In this document: positions 1 through 5,376 of the stretch, one piece after another
Layout: each line of letters opens with the position of its first letter
Position numbering within the stretch: the stretch's first letter is position 1
NCBI GenBank assembly: GCA_964392725.1
Contig: CAYMPW010000033.1
Coordinates: 1-7,921, forward strand
Source: CAYMPW01 sp964392725
GTDB lineage: Archaea > Thermoplasmatota > Thermoplasmata > Methanomassiliicoccales > Methanomethylophilaceae
DNA length: 7,921 nt
Reading direction: 5' to 3'
Translations under genes and position numbers: made by a program
The notes under the pieces: model-generated
What the model was told of the DNA's origin: nothing
Seen by the model: only the letters and a program-made list of their open reading frames with translations
Databases searched by the model: none

Positions 1-151
1 ATAAATATTTAATGTAAACTATATATAAAATTAAAAATAAAAAAATACCATTATGAATTTTTAAAACGGCATGCGATCAAATCAAAAGAATGGAATTTCT
101 GTCAAATATCATTAAAATTTACTGGATATCAGTACGTAGAAAATATCAAAA

Positions 152-175
152 GGCCAACGTCCGAAGACGTCGGCC
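152..175 (-). terminator. dapB terminator hairpin with UUCG tetraloop
   Basis: Arms 152-161 and 166-175 form a 10-bp stem. In minus-strand RNA the loop is UUCG closed by C-G, the extra-stable cUUCGg type, and the stem is complete with one G-U pair. In plus-strand RNA the same position would be an A-C mismatch, so the structure is built for minus-strand transcripts. It starts 12 nt past the dapB stop and is followed by TTTT. It therefore most likely ends the dapB transcript. Confidence 0.75.
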
Positions 176-187
176 AATATTTCAAAA

Positions 188-1015
188 TCAGTTTAACACG
201 TCTGCCATTTCGTAGACGATTCCCTTTTTCTGGGAAACAACCCATTTGGCAGCCATTACGGCTCCGCCGACAAAGATTTCTCTTGAGTGGGCCTGGTGAC
301 GCAATTCGATGCGCTCGGAATTTCCGATAAACATAACGGTGTGATCTCCGACGATATCTCCGCCTCTGATTGCGTGGATACCGATTTCTTTTTCACGGGG
401 ACAAACTCCTTCGCGACCGCAAACAAGTTCTTTTCCGCCCATGGCTTCACTGATGATTTCCGCAGCAGTCATAGCTGTTCCGCTGGGTGCATCTTTCTTC
501 TGGTTGTGGTGGGCTTCGATGATTTCAACATCGTAATCGTTACCAAGGTATTTTGCGGCATCTTTGATGAGTTTGAAGAAAACTCCGACTCCGATGGAAT
601 AGTTGGATGAAATTACAGCCGAAACATTGTTTTTGATGATTGAGTTGGTAATGTTTGTTTTCTGTTCTGCAGATAATCCGGTTGTTCCGATAATGAGATT
701 TACTCCCGCATCAGCGGCAATGGGTGCATTTACAGCGGTTGCGGGTGCAACGGTGAAATCGATAAGAACATCTGTTTTTGATTCTTTTAAAACAGCGGCC
801 ATATCTTTTGAATCGGATACGGGAACATTCAAAGGTCCGATACCGGCGGTTTCTCCGACATCTTTTCCGATGTTTACGAGATCGAAAGCAGCAGAGATTG
901 TGATGCCTTCGGTTTCCATAATACGGCGGATGATCAAAGTACCCATTTTACCACAGGCACCGACGAGGGCCGCTCTGACTTCGCAGGGCGAATTGCATGC
1001 GCATTCATTAGTCAT
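188..1015 (-). CDS. dapB: 4-hydroxy-tetrahydrodipicolinate reductase
   Basis: This is the cytosolic enzyme of the diaminopimelate/lysine pathway. It reduces the DapA product to tetrahydrodipicolinate with NAD(P)H. The 275 residues match the usual family length. Visible motifs are the Rossmann glycine loop GACGKMG at 19-25, DFT at 86-88, IIGTTGLS at 108-115, SSNYSIGVG at 136-144, and the signature EAHHNQKKDAPSGTA at 167-181. H169 and K173 correspond to the catalytic His and Lys of the E. coli enzyme, and GIHAIRGGD at 212-220 is also present. About 14 residues precede the Rossmann strand, with cysteines at 5, 7 and 11, which is slightly long and Cys-rich. The ATG at 1015 is the only good start and has no Shine-Dalgarno site. 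A TATA-like box about 31 nt upstream predicts a very short leader. No other lysine gene lies in the window. Confidence 0.97.
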   Translation of the reverse strand: MTNECACNSPCEVRAALVGACGKMGTLIIRRIMETEGITISAAFDLVNIGKDVGETAGIGPLNVPVSDSKDMAAVLKESKTDVLIDFTVAPATAVNAPIAADAGVNLIIGTTGLSAEQKTNITNSIIKNNVSAVISSNYSIGVGVFFKLIKDAAKYLGNDYDVEIIEAHHNQKKDAPSGTAMTAAEIISEAMGGKELVCGREGVCPREKEIGIHAIRGGDIVGDHTVMFIGNSERIELRHQAHSREIFVGGAVMAAKWVVSQKKGIVYEMADVLN

Positions 1016-1041
1016 GATATATCAAACTGCAATCCGAACAT

Positions 1042-1051
1042 GGATATTTAA
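1042..1051 (-). promoter_or_regulatory. dapB core promoter (TATA-like box)
   Basis: On the minus strand the box reads TTAAATATCC, centred about 31 nt before the dapB ATG. With the usual archaeal spacing of 25-27 nt to the start site, transcription would begin about 5 nt before the ATG. No Shine-Dalgarno site is visible, which fits a near-leaderless mRNA. Confidence 0.5.
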
Positions 1052-1179
1052 CAAATGGCATAAGATTGGCACGATAGAGATTTTCTTATGGCAACTGCGG
1101 TATTTCCACACGGTTTTTTTTTGAAATTATTGCATTGATTAATACAAAAATTGACTTATTATATAGATATAAATTAGGC

Positions 1180-1196
1180 GGGGGGATTTAACCCCC
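1180..1196. terminator. G5-C5 hairpin, possible terminator of the membrane-protein gene
   Basis: A run of six G (1180-1185) and a run of five C (1192-1196) flank ATTTAA and form a short GC-rich stem-loop. It lies 8 nt past the stop of the minus-strand gene at 1205. No U-run follows it in minus-strand RNA. The T-rich side (TTATTTATTT) lies on the plus strand, where no upstream gene exists. Its role as a terminator is therefore only likely. Confidence 0.4.
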
Positions 1197-1204
1197 TTAT
1201 TTAT

Positions 1205-1708
1205 TTAAAACATTGAAAGTTTGTCGTTGGTTTTTGTGAAGCACACATAGTACGATAAAAGCGCAGCAAGCATGCACAAAATTCCGCTGATTATTCCCGT
1301 AGTGTTATCTCCGGTATCCAAAAAGAATCTGACAACAAGATTCAATCCCGTGAGAAGAGGGATGAGTGTCAAAATAATCGAGCGTTCTTCATCCATGAAA
1401 AGAACTGCCGCGAAGATAATAAACGCAATTCCAATAATGAGAATCGGGAGTGTGCTTGTGGTTGTAAGACTGAGTTCTGCAGCCATTACATATGTGACTC
1501 CCGTAAAAATAAACAACACTGCGCTGAGTATACTCTTATCGAAATATGCTGTCAATAATCCAAGAATGGCAATTGCGATTCCGCCGTATAATCTAATCAC
1601 ATTGGTTTGATCGACGGATATTTTATCCGGAAAAATGAAAAGCATGGATATTGTAAGAAATAGCAATCCCATGAGTGCAAAACCCGAAAACTCGAATGGT
1701 TGTTTCAT
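1205..1708 (-). CDS. six-helix membrane protein, divergent GPR1/FUN34/YaaH (SatP)-like
   Basis: The 167-residue protein is almost entirely hydrophobic. I see six helices at about 9-26, 38-54, 60-79, 87-104, 110-128 and 137-156. Length, helix spacing and local wording resemble the acetate/succinate channel family SatP/YaaH: FSGFALMGL in helix 1, YGGIAIAILGLL in helix 2, a charged short loop after helix 4, and a 'SGILCMLAALLSYY' last helix. The family's N-terminal NPAPLG signature is absent, with FEFSGFA in its place, so the pore entrance would differ. The function is not certain. It could be a small-acid channel or a diverged relative with another substrate. It has its own TATA box about 24 nt before the ATG and no Shine-Dalgarno site, so it is probably a leaderless single gene. 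Confidence 0.85.
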   Translation of the reverse strand: MKQPFEFSGFALMGLLFLTISMLFIFPDKISVDQTNVIRLYGGIAIAILGLLTAYFDKSILSAVLFIFTGVTYVMAAELSLTTTSTLPILIIGIAFIIFAAVLFMDEERSIILTLIPLLTGLNLVVRFFLDTGDNTTGIISGILCMLAALLSYYVCFTKTNDKLSMF

Positions 1709-1726
1709 GTTTGCTGGATGTCAATA

Positions 1727-1736
1727 CTTAAATAAA
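1727..1736 (-). promoter_or_regulatory. TATA-like box of the membrane-protein gene
   Basis: The minus strand reads TTTATTTAAG, centred about 24 nt before the ATG at 1708. That spacing predicts transcription starting at or next to the start codon. Confidence 0.5.
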
Positions 1737-1785
1737 TTAATTTTCAGCTAGGGTAAATATATGTAAGATTTTTTGAACGCGAATT

Positions 1786-1794
1786 ACTAAATAA
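1786..1794 (+). promoter_or_regulatory. TATA-like box of the radical SAM gene
   Basis: The box ACTAAATAA is centred about 26 nt before the ATG at 1816, so a leaderless transcript is expected. The box overlaps the left arm of a perfect inverted repeat (1790-1806). Confidence 0.5.
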
Positions 1795-1806
1795 CGTGCC
1801 GTTATT
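1790..1806. promoter_or_regulatory. operator-like inverted repeat in the radical SAM promoter
   Basis: Perfect 7-bp arms, AATAACG and CGTTATT, flank TGC. The repeat overlaps the TATA box and ends 9 nt before the start codon. It therefore covers the space where TBP/TFB and RNA polymerase would sit. A dimeric repressor bound here would block initiation. The symmetry is seen directly; the operator role is inference. Confidence 0.45.
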
Positions 1807-1815
1807 ATCTGAAAT

Positions 1816-2754
1816 ATGAGCGCAGTGTTTCAGTTCTTCGGCTATGCCAACTGGTGGATTTTTGCTAAATTGGGAAGAAAAGTACCTCTTGTAAATACAA
1901 TGATTACACACCTTGGATGCAATCTCAGATGCAAACATTGCGACATAGCAAAAAGAATCGATGAACACCCCGAAACCAACGTCTCGTTATCTTACGACGA
2001 CATTGTAAACGATTTGACTTTAAGATTCGAAGAAGGTTCCAGAATCGCATATTTCGAAGGCGGAGAAACAACACTGTGGAAAGATGGGGATAAAAACCTC
2101 GGAAGTATCATCGATGCCGCTCATGAAATCGGATATTACAATGTCGGATATACCACCAATGGAACAACCGGTAAAATCTACACGAATTCGGACGTAATTT
2201 CAGTAAGTCTCGACGGACCGAAAGATGTTCACGATTATGTCAGAGGCGAAGGTGTTTTCGATAAACTCATGAAAACTCTCGATAATTTGGAATTCGATGG
2301 TTCCGTATTCGCAAACATGGTTCTTCAGGCAGGAAACTTGGACAGAATACGCGAAACCGCGCAGATCGCAAAAGATCATCCTAAAATCACGGGAATCGTG
2401 TTCAATTTTTTGACACCTCCCCCGTACGAGAATTCACCGTCTCATGAAGAAAAAGTTAAAGCAATCGCGGAAATCAGACAACTCAAATCCGAGGGATATC
2501 CCATATTGAATTCCAAGAAAGGATTGGAACTTTTGGCTGAAGAGGATTGGAGCAAGAAATGTCCCATGTATATGTCCGCTTTCATACTTCCCGACGGATC
2601 CCACAAAATGGGTTGTCCCGCAGCGGGAACGGATTCATGCAAACACTGTGGTTTTGCCGCAGTAAGGGAATATTATCTTGTGGACAAAGGAACCCCATCG
2701 ACGATTATCGAAAATTCATCGATATTCGCCATGGGCAAAAAGAAAAAGAATTGA
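1816..2754 (+). CDS. radical SAM enzyme with C-terminal cysteine cluster
   Basis: A 312-residue radical SAM protein. C35-x3-C39-x2-C42 binds the SAM-reactive [4Fe-4S] cluster. EGGET at 81-85 is the GGE motif that contacts the SAM methionine, followed by TTNG at 113-116 and the SLDGP strand at 131-135. After the partial barrel four more cysteines occur: C249, C267 and the pair C275-x2-C278. They could hold one auxiliary Fe-S cluster, as in twitch or SPASM-type proteins, though the spacing is not a full SPASM domain. The first 20 residues (FQFFGYANWWIFAKLG) are aromatic and amphipathic, suggesting membrane contact or a hydrophobic substrate. The layout recalls HpnH-like lipid-modifying radical SAM enzymes, but I cannot name the substrate. 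It is convergent with a UbiA-type prenyltransferase, its stop lying 2 bp from that gene's stop. A lipid- or quinone-like substrate is plausible but unproved. Confidence 0.93.
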   Translation: MSAVFQFFGYANWWIFAKLGRKVPLVNTMITHLGCNLRCKHCDIAKRIDEHPETNVSLSYDDIVNDLTLRFEEGSRIAYFEGGETTLWKDGDKNLGSIIDAAHEIGYYNVGYTTNGTTGKIYTNSDVISVSLDGPKDVHDYVRGEGVFDKLMKTLDNLEFDGSVFANMVLQAGNLDRIRETAQIAKDHPKITGIVFNFLTPPPYENSPSHEEKVKAIAEIRQLKSEGYPILNSKKGLELLAEEDWSKKCPMYMSAFILPDGSHKMGCPAAGTDSCKHCGFAAVREYYLVDKGTPSTIIENSSIFAMGKKKKN

Positions 2755-2756
2755 TT

Positions 2757-3740
2757 TCACCAGAATACGATTATTCCTGTGCTTGACGTAATCAAAACAG
2801 CAACAATAAACAGGATTTCGGTGAACAGTGAAAATCCAAAGAAATTCGGTGCGATTAACAATTCCCATCCGTTTTCTTTGGTATTCATCATTTTCCATGC
2901 TTTCGCAACGATCGGAATCGTAAGGAAAAGAAGTGCGTAAAGCAAATTGAAGTAAACCAAACAAGCCGCCAAAGCGTATGCGATAATCACAATTGCTTTT
3001 ACGAGAGGCACGGTTCCTTCTATTCCAAGACGAACAGAAATACATTTTTCGCCGTATGCTTTGTGTGCATCGTATGCGGACAAAGTATCAACCAAGCGCA
3101 TCAAACCCACTACAAGTCCGAGCATTGCAGAGAATATGATTATAGGAATATCGATGGTGCCGGTAGCAACGTAATAAGAACATGCGCACATCATAAAGAA
3201 TGAAATGGCAACCGTAATTTCTCCCAATCCTCTTGCTCCGAAATTTATAGGTGGTGCGGTGTAGAAATATGTGAAGATAAGACCCAAAAGTCCAAACACA
3301 ACAACAGGCCAACCGCCGTAAATTATGATGGGAACAGACAAAATTGCGGAAATAACAAACAAAATCGCCATAATCACGCGACCCTGTTTTTCACTTACAA
3401 GTCCCGTATCGAACTGGTTTCCATCCCAGTAGATTTTTTCCAGCATTTCGCTGTTTCTAAGTTCACGTTTGGTTTTATCAAATCTTTGTTCGCTAACCAT
3501 CTTATCCACGCCGGACATGTGATCAAAATAGTCATTGGAGAAATTAACGAGAATCGCAAGCACAAGAACCACGGTTGGAATAAGAATCGAGATGTACAAA
3601 GGAACATTCATCGGCAAAGCGTATACTATTCCGCATAAAGAAGCTACAAAAAATGGAATTGTGTAGCTGAATCTGAAAATAAGATTTATTTTTCTTAATG
3701 GAGATAGACTTTTTTGTGATGATTGTGCGTTCTCTTCCAT
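2757..3740 (-). CDS. UbiA/MenA-type membrane prenyltransferase
   Basis: An intramembrane aromatic or lipid prenyltransferase of 327 residues with about eight to nine helices. The first Asp-rich motif is N69-D70-Y71-F72-D73, within NFSNDYFDHMSG, which binds Mg-diphosphate. The second region is D218 to D224 (RLVDTLSAYD), followed by the family's basic and Gly residues up to SVRLG at 235-239. YTAPPINFGARGLGE at 160-174 is the conserved inter-helix loop. The arrangement is closer to MenA (dihydroxynaphthoate polyprenyltransferase) than to the archaeal lipid enzyme DGGGP synthase. A 25-residue charged stretch after the first motif (about 86-112) is unusual. The acceptor is unknown. In a methanogen, candidates would be a membrane redox carrier or a lipid headgroup. 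It has its own TATA box and no Shine-Dalgarno site. Confidence 0.93.
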   Translation of the reverse strand: MEENAQSSQKSLSPLRKINLIFRFSYTIPFFVASLCGIVYALPMNVPLYISILIPTVVLVLAILVNFSNDYFDHMSGVDKMVSEQRFDKTKRELRNSEMLEKIYWDGNQFDTGLVSEKQGRVIMAILFVISAILSVPIIIYGGWPVVVFGLLGLIFTYFYTAPPINFGARGLGEITVAISFFMMCACSYYVATGTIDIPIIIFSAMLGLVVGLMRLVDTLSAYDAHKAYGEKCISVRLGIEGTVPLVKAIVIIAYALAACLVYFNLLYALLFLTIPIVAKAWKMMNTKENGWELLIAPNFFGFSLFTEILFIVAVLITSSTGIIVFW

Positions 3741-3761
3741 ATTTTCGGGATATTCTTCATG

Positions 3762-3769
3762 TTTAAAAT
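3762..3769 (-). promoter_or_regulatory. TATA-like box of the prenyltransferase gene
   Basis: The minus strand reads ATTTTAAA, centred about 25 nt before the ATG at 3740. An upstream ATG at 3758-3760 is out of frame with the gene. The spacing again predicts a leaderless mRNA starting at the annotated ATG. Confidence 0.5.
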
Positions 3770-3871
3770 CATGTTGTATCTTTCATTTTTCTTCGGAGAA
3801 AATTTCGGAATTAAAGGAAAACAATAGGTTGGTTAGAGAGGGGAGCAATAAATCTGGTTTATGGATTGTCA

Positions 3872-4134
3872 AATGAACCTANNNNNNNNNNNNNNNNNNN
3901 NNNNNNNNNNNNNNNNNNNNNNNNNNNNNNNNNNNNNNNNNNNNNNNNNNNNNNNNNNNNNNNNNNNNNNNNNNNNNNNNNTAAATGAACCTATAAATGA
4001 ACCTATAAATGAACCTATAAATGAACCTATAAATGAACCTATAAATGAGCCGATAAAAATTACGTCTGGCTCACTATAAAATTTGATATTTGTTTCGATA
4101 AATGAGCCGATAAATGAGCCGATAAATGAACCTA
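3872..4134 (+). repeat. 12-bp tandem repeat (TAAATGAACCTA) spanning the assembly gap
   Basis: One near-complete copy precedes the N-run. Five exact copies of TAAATGAACCTA (3982-4041) follow it, then a variant TAAATGAGCCGA (4042-4053). A 45-bp spacer (4054-4098) comes next, then two variant copies and one standard copy (4099-4134) and a partial TAAAT. Unit and spacer lengths are multiples of three. In one plus frame the repeat reads as NEPI units. That frame is open from 3815 on the left flank (reading ...NLVYGLS before NEP) and stops at 4077-4079 after KITSGSL; the second block continues in the same frame to INLLSKFFVE and a TAG at 4164. The ATG at 3861 lies in a different frame, so no start codon is visible. 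A coding origin is possible, for example as a linker in a helicase-like regulator, but a non-coding minisatellite is equally possible. On the minus strand a GSFI frame is also open. Confidence 0.85.
3882..3981. other. assembly gap (100 N)
   Basis: Exactly 100 N, a common placeholder for a gap of unknown size. The left side ends and the right side begins precisely at a 12-bp unit boundary, and 100 is not a multiple of 12. The true sequence is therefore most likely more repeat units of unknown number. Confidence 0.95.
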
Positions 4135-4154
4135 TAAATCTGCTATCAAAGTTC

Positions 4155-4171
4155 TTTGTCGAATAGACAAA
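4155..4171. repeat. small hairpin TTTGTC/GACAAA
   Basis: Perfect 6-bp arms flank GAATA, just past the end of the repeat array. The following plus-strand sequence is T-rich. No gene close by clearly uses it. The stretch from 4172 to 4320 is AT-rich and holds nothing else I can support. Confidence 0.3.
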
Positions 4172-4320
4172 TTCTTACTTTAGGTTCTTGTTGAATCAAG
4201 TTAATTCAATGAAAACACATCGTTAATTTCAAAGTTGGCAATTTATGCAGATTTCTATTATGCCGACATAATTTTTTTAAAAAACCAGCAACAAAAACAA
4301 ATGATATCAAAATAAATTTT

Positions 4321-4452
4321 TTAATGGAATTGGAAGATATTGGATTTGCTACAGCGTCTCATACCAGTGATGATTTTCACGACATTTGTTTTATCTTTCC
4401 AACCAACGAGATGGTCCAAACAGTCTCTTCTCAGCACTGATTGATCACTCAT
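4321..4452 (-). pseudogene. remnant of an ATP-binding (AAA_14/DUF4143-type) protein N-terminus
   Basis: On the minus strand an ATG at 4452 opens 43 codons ending in TAA. Residues 8-34 read like the start of the common archaeal/bacterial ATP-binding proteins with a DUF4143 tail: LRRDCLDHLVGWKDK (7-21), then VVKIITGMRRC (24-34). In intact members the next residues are GKST, completing the P-loop. Here they are S-K-S-N (35-38), so the P-loop glycine and Thr are lost. Reading stops five residues later, whereas the family usually has about 400. I find no continuation in the minus strand below 4321. This is therefore a dead fragment, or less likely a short leftover peptide. The family is widespread in gut and rumen archaea and bacteria and its role is poorly known. 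Confidence 0.6.
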
Positions 4453-4525
4453 GGGTGTTATAACGTGAAGTGATTATTAAAAATGTCACACTCGACTTTA
4501 ACATTTTAACTAAAATAGAATAGTA

Positions 4526-4541
4526 TTGAAGTCTACTTCAA
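4526..4541. repeat. inverted repeat TTGAAGT/ACTTCAA
   Basis: Perfect 7-bp arms flank CT. It lies in the gene-free stretch between the ATPase remnant and the tRNA. No adjacent promoter is evident on either strand. Confidence 0.35.
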
Positions 4542-4565
4542 CATTTTCATAATTTGAATGGTATT

Positions 4566-4581
4566 TTATGTTATAACATAA
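4566..4581. repeat. 16-bp perfect palindrome TTATGTTATAACATAA
   Basis: Fully self-complementary with no spacer. Its core GTTATAAC recurs at 4457-4464, directly before the ATG of the ATPase remnant. It could be a protein-binding site left from a lost gene. The two copies are seen directly; the role is inference. Confidence 0.4.
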
Positions 4582-4607
4582 CTTTTGATATGAAATGCCA
4601 CCCAAAT

Positions 4608-4632
4608 AAAATTGAGCGCGCAAGCTCATTTT
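4608..4632 (-). terminator. tRNA-Thr terminator candidate
   Basis: Arms TGAGC (4613-4617) and GCTCA (4624-4628) flank a 6-nt loop, extended by AAAA/TTTT outside a single-base bulge. In minus-strand RNA it comes about 20 nt after the tRNA CCA end and is followed by an A/U-rich run. Confidence 0.45.
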
Positions 4633-4652
4633 AATGGAATAATAGAAGAGAG

Positions 4653-4729
4653 TGGAGCCACCTTTGAGATTCGAACTCAAGACCTGCTGATTACAAGTCA
4701 GCCGCACTACCGGGCTATGCAAAGGTGGC
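4653..4729 (-). tRNA. tRNA-Thr (anticodon UGU), CCA encoded
   Basis: A full cloverleaf is readable on the minus strand. The acceptor is GCCACCT/AGGTGGC and the D stem GCAT/GTGC has a 9-nt loop containing GG. The anticodon stem is GCTGA/TCAGC with loop CTTGTAA, so the anticodon is TGT, decoding ACA. The variable loop is 5 nt, and the T stem TTGAG/CTCAA carries loop TTCGAAT. Base 73 is T, common in archaeal tRNA-Thr, and CCA follows it in the genome (4655-4653). The mature part without CCA is 4656-4729. There is no intron. A TATA-like AATAAAAA lies about 30 nt upstream of G1. Confidence 0.97.
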
Positions 4730-4755
4730 TTTGAATCAAGGGTAAGCACATGGGG

Positions 4756-4763
4756 TTTTTATT
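4756..4763 (-). promoter_or_regulatory. tRNA-Thr promoter (TATA-like)
   Basis: On the minus strand an AATAAAAA stretch is centred about 30 nt before the tRNA 5' end, implying a 5' leader of a few nucleotides for RNase P. Directly upstream sits the perfect palindrome GCGGATATCCGC (4768-4779). Confidence 0.4.
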
Positions 4764-4767
4764 GTTT

Positions 4768-4779
4768 GCGGATATCCGC
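4768..4779. repeat. 12-bp perfect palindrome GCGGATATCCGC
   Basis: It is GC-rich against an AT-rich background. It lies just upstream of the tRNA TATA-like box and just downstream of the ArsD-like gene's hairpins. It could bind a regulator or simply extend the terminator region. Confidence 0.4.
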
Positions 4780-4787
4780 CCGAAAAA

Positions 4788-4830
4788 TTGGGGTAAAAAT
4801 CGGCTCTGGACACCCCAAAGGCCGATTTTT
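4788..4830 (-). terminator. two interleaved hairpins ending the ArsD-like gene
   Basis: Two pairings interleave. Stem A is 4795-4804 (AAAAATCGGC) with 4821-4830 (GCCGATTTTT), a perfect 10 bp. Stem B is 4788-4794 (TTGGGGT) with 4812-4818 (ACCCCAA), a perfect 7 bp. In minus-strand RNA stem A ends in a U-run and stem B is followed by UUUUU. Each alone looks like an intrinsic terminator. They cross each other, so they are alternatives or a pseudoknot. The structure begins about 13 nt after the ArsD-like stop and lies before the tRNA promoter. Confidence 0.65.
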
Positions 4831-4843
4831 TATTGTTTTCCAA

Positions 4844-5233
4844 TCATTCCTTCTTCGGAATTTTTGCGCCACCAGTTCCGCAACTGCATGCTGGCGGCAA
4901 GTCGTTCATTCCAGGAGGCTGAACTCTGTTTACTTTGAGAACGCCGTCGGGAACATCAAGGAAATCAGCAAGAGTCTGATCATCAGGATAGGCGTAATCG
5001 AACACTATCGCACCTTCGTATTCCGTAATCGGGAATACTTCCATTCCTTCTTCTTTCACTTCGTCGAAAGCTTCGGTTCCCTTTGGTATGGATTCCAGTC
5101 CTTCGCACATAATGCGTTCAACGACTATTCCCGCGCCCGCAAGTCTCTTCACCGAGTCTTCAAACCTGGCAAAATCTTCCGGATCTGCGGTTTTGGAATA
5201 ATCCGATTCGTATACTACCATTTTAGGAGACAT
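4844..5233 (-). CDS. ArsD-like thioredoxin-fold protein lacking the vicinal cysteine pair
   Basis: A 129-residue soluble protein. The order of elements matches ArsD, the metallochaperone that hands As(III)/Sb(III) to the ArsA ATPase: strand MVVYESD (5-11), a helix with FARFEDSVKRL (21-31), strand GIVVERI (35-41), a helix ending FDEVKEEG (56-63), VFPITEYEGAIVFD (66-79), and a YPDDQTLADFL helix (82-92). In ArsD the first strand is followed by a Cys-Cys pair that binds the metalloid. Here that position is YSKTA with no cysteine. The cysteines present are C43, and C116 and C118 in a C-terminal ACSCGTGG tail. No arsA, arsB or arsR is visible nearby, so an arsenic role is doubtful. It could be a redox or metal-handling offshoot of the family. 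The ATG at 5233 is favoured by a TATA box about 25 nt upstream; M5 is an alternative start. Confidence 0.8.
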   Translation of the reverse strand: MSPKMVVYESDYSKTADPEDFARFEDSVKRLAGAGIVVERIMCEGLESIPKGTEAFDEVKEEGMEVFPITEYEGAIVFDYAYPDDQTLADFLDVPDGVLKVNRVQPPGMNDLPPACSCGTGGAKIPKKE

Positions 5234-5252
5234 AAAGTAACATCGTTATACC

Positions 5253-5262
5253 AAATATTTAA
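5253..5262 (-). promoter_or_regulatory. TATA-like box of the ArsD-like gene
   Basis: The minus strand reads TTAAATATTT, centred about 25 nt before the ATG at 5233. There is no Shine-Dalgarno site, so a leaderless transcript is expected. Confidence 0.55.
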
Positions 5263-5313
5263 CAACATTGTGCATGGGAATCCTATTTTCTTTAGAATTC
5301 AAATTAACATAAC

Positions 5314-5326
5314 TTAACATTGTTAA
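5314..5326. repeat. inverted repeat TTAACA-T-TGTTAA
   Basis: Perfect 6-bp arms flank a single T. It lies about 55 nt upstream of the ArsD-like TATA box and about 50 nt past the MFS stop. An additional TTAACATAA half-site lies just to its left (5304-5312). It could be an operator for the ArsD-like gene. The role is inference. Confidence 0.35.
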
Positions 5327-5376
5327 TATCATTTAATTTATGTGCGTTGGAACACCCGATTCTATTCTTTGAAACT

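Noticed and set aside
120..134. TACTG/CAGTA inverted repeat near the left edge
   Set aside because: Five-base arms in AT-rich DNA are expected by chance. The rest of 1-151 shows no gene or clear signal.
3861..4079. Plus-strand frame starting at ATG 3861 through the N-run
   Set aside because: The frame depends on the placeholder length of the gap. The ATG is not in the NEPI frame of the left flank, so this ORF is an artefact as drawn.
3861..4134. CRISPR array
   Set aside because: The units are 12 bp and directly adjacent without spacers, so this is a simple tandem repeat.
4324..4440. Plus-strand frame of 38 codons opposite the ATPase remnant
   Set aside because: The minus strand carries recognisable family residues. 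The plus frame shows none and has no promoter or ribosome site.
4510..4749. Minus-strand frame of 79 codons
   Set aside because: It covers the complete tRNA-Thr gene, whose cloverleaf explains the sequence.
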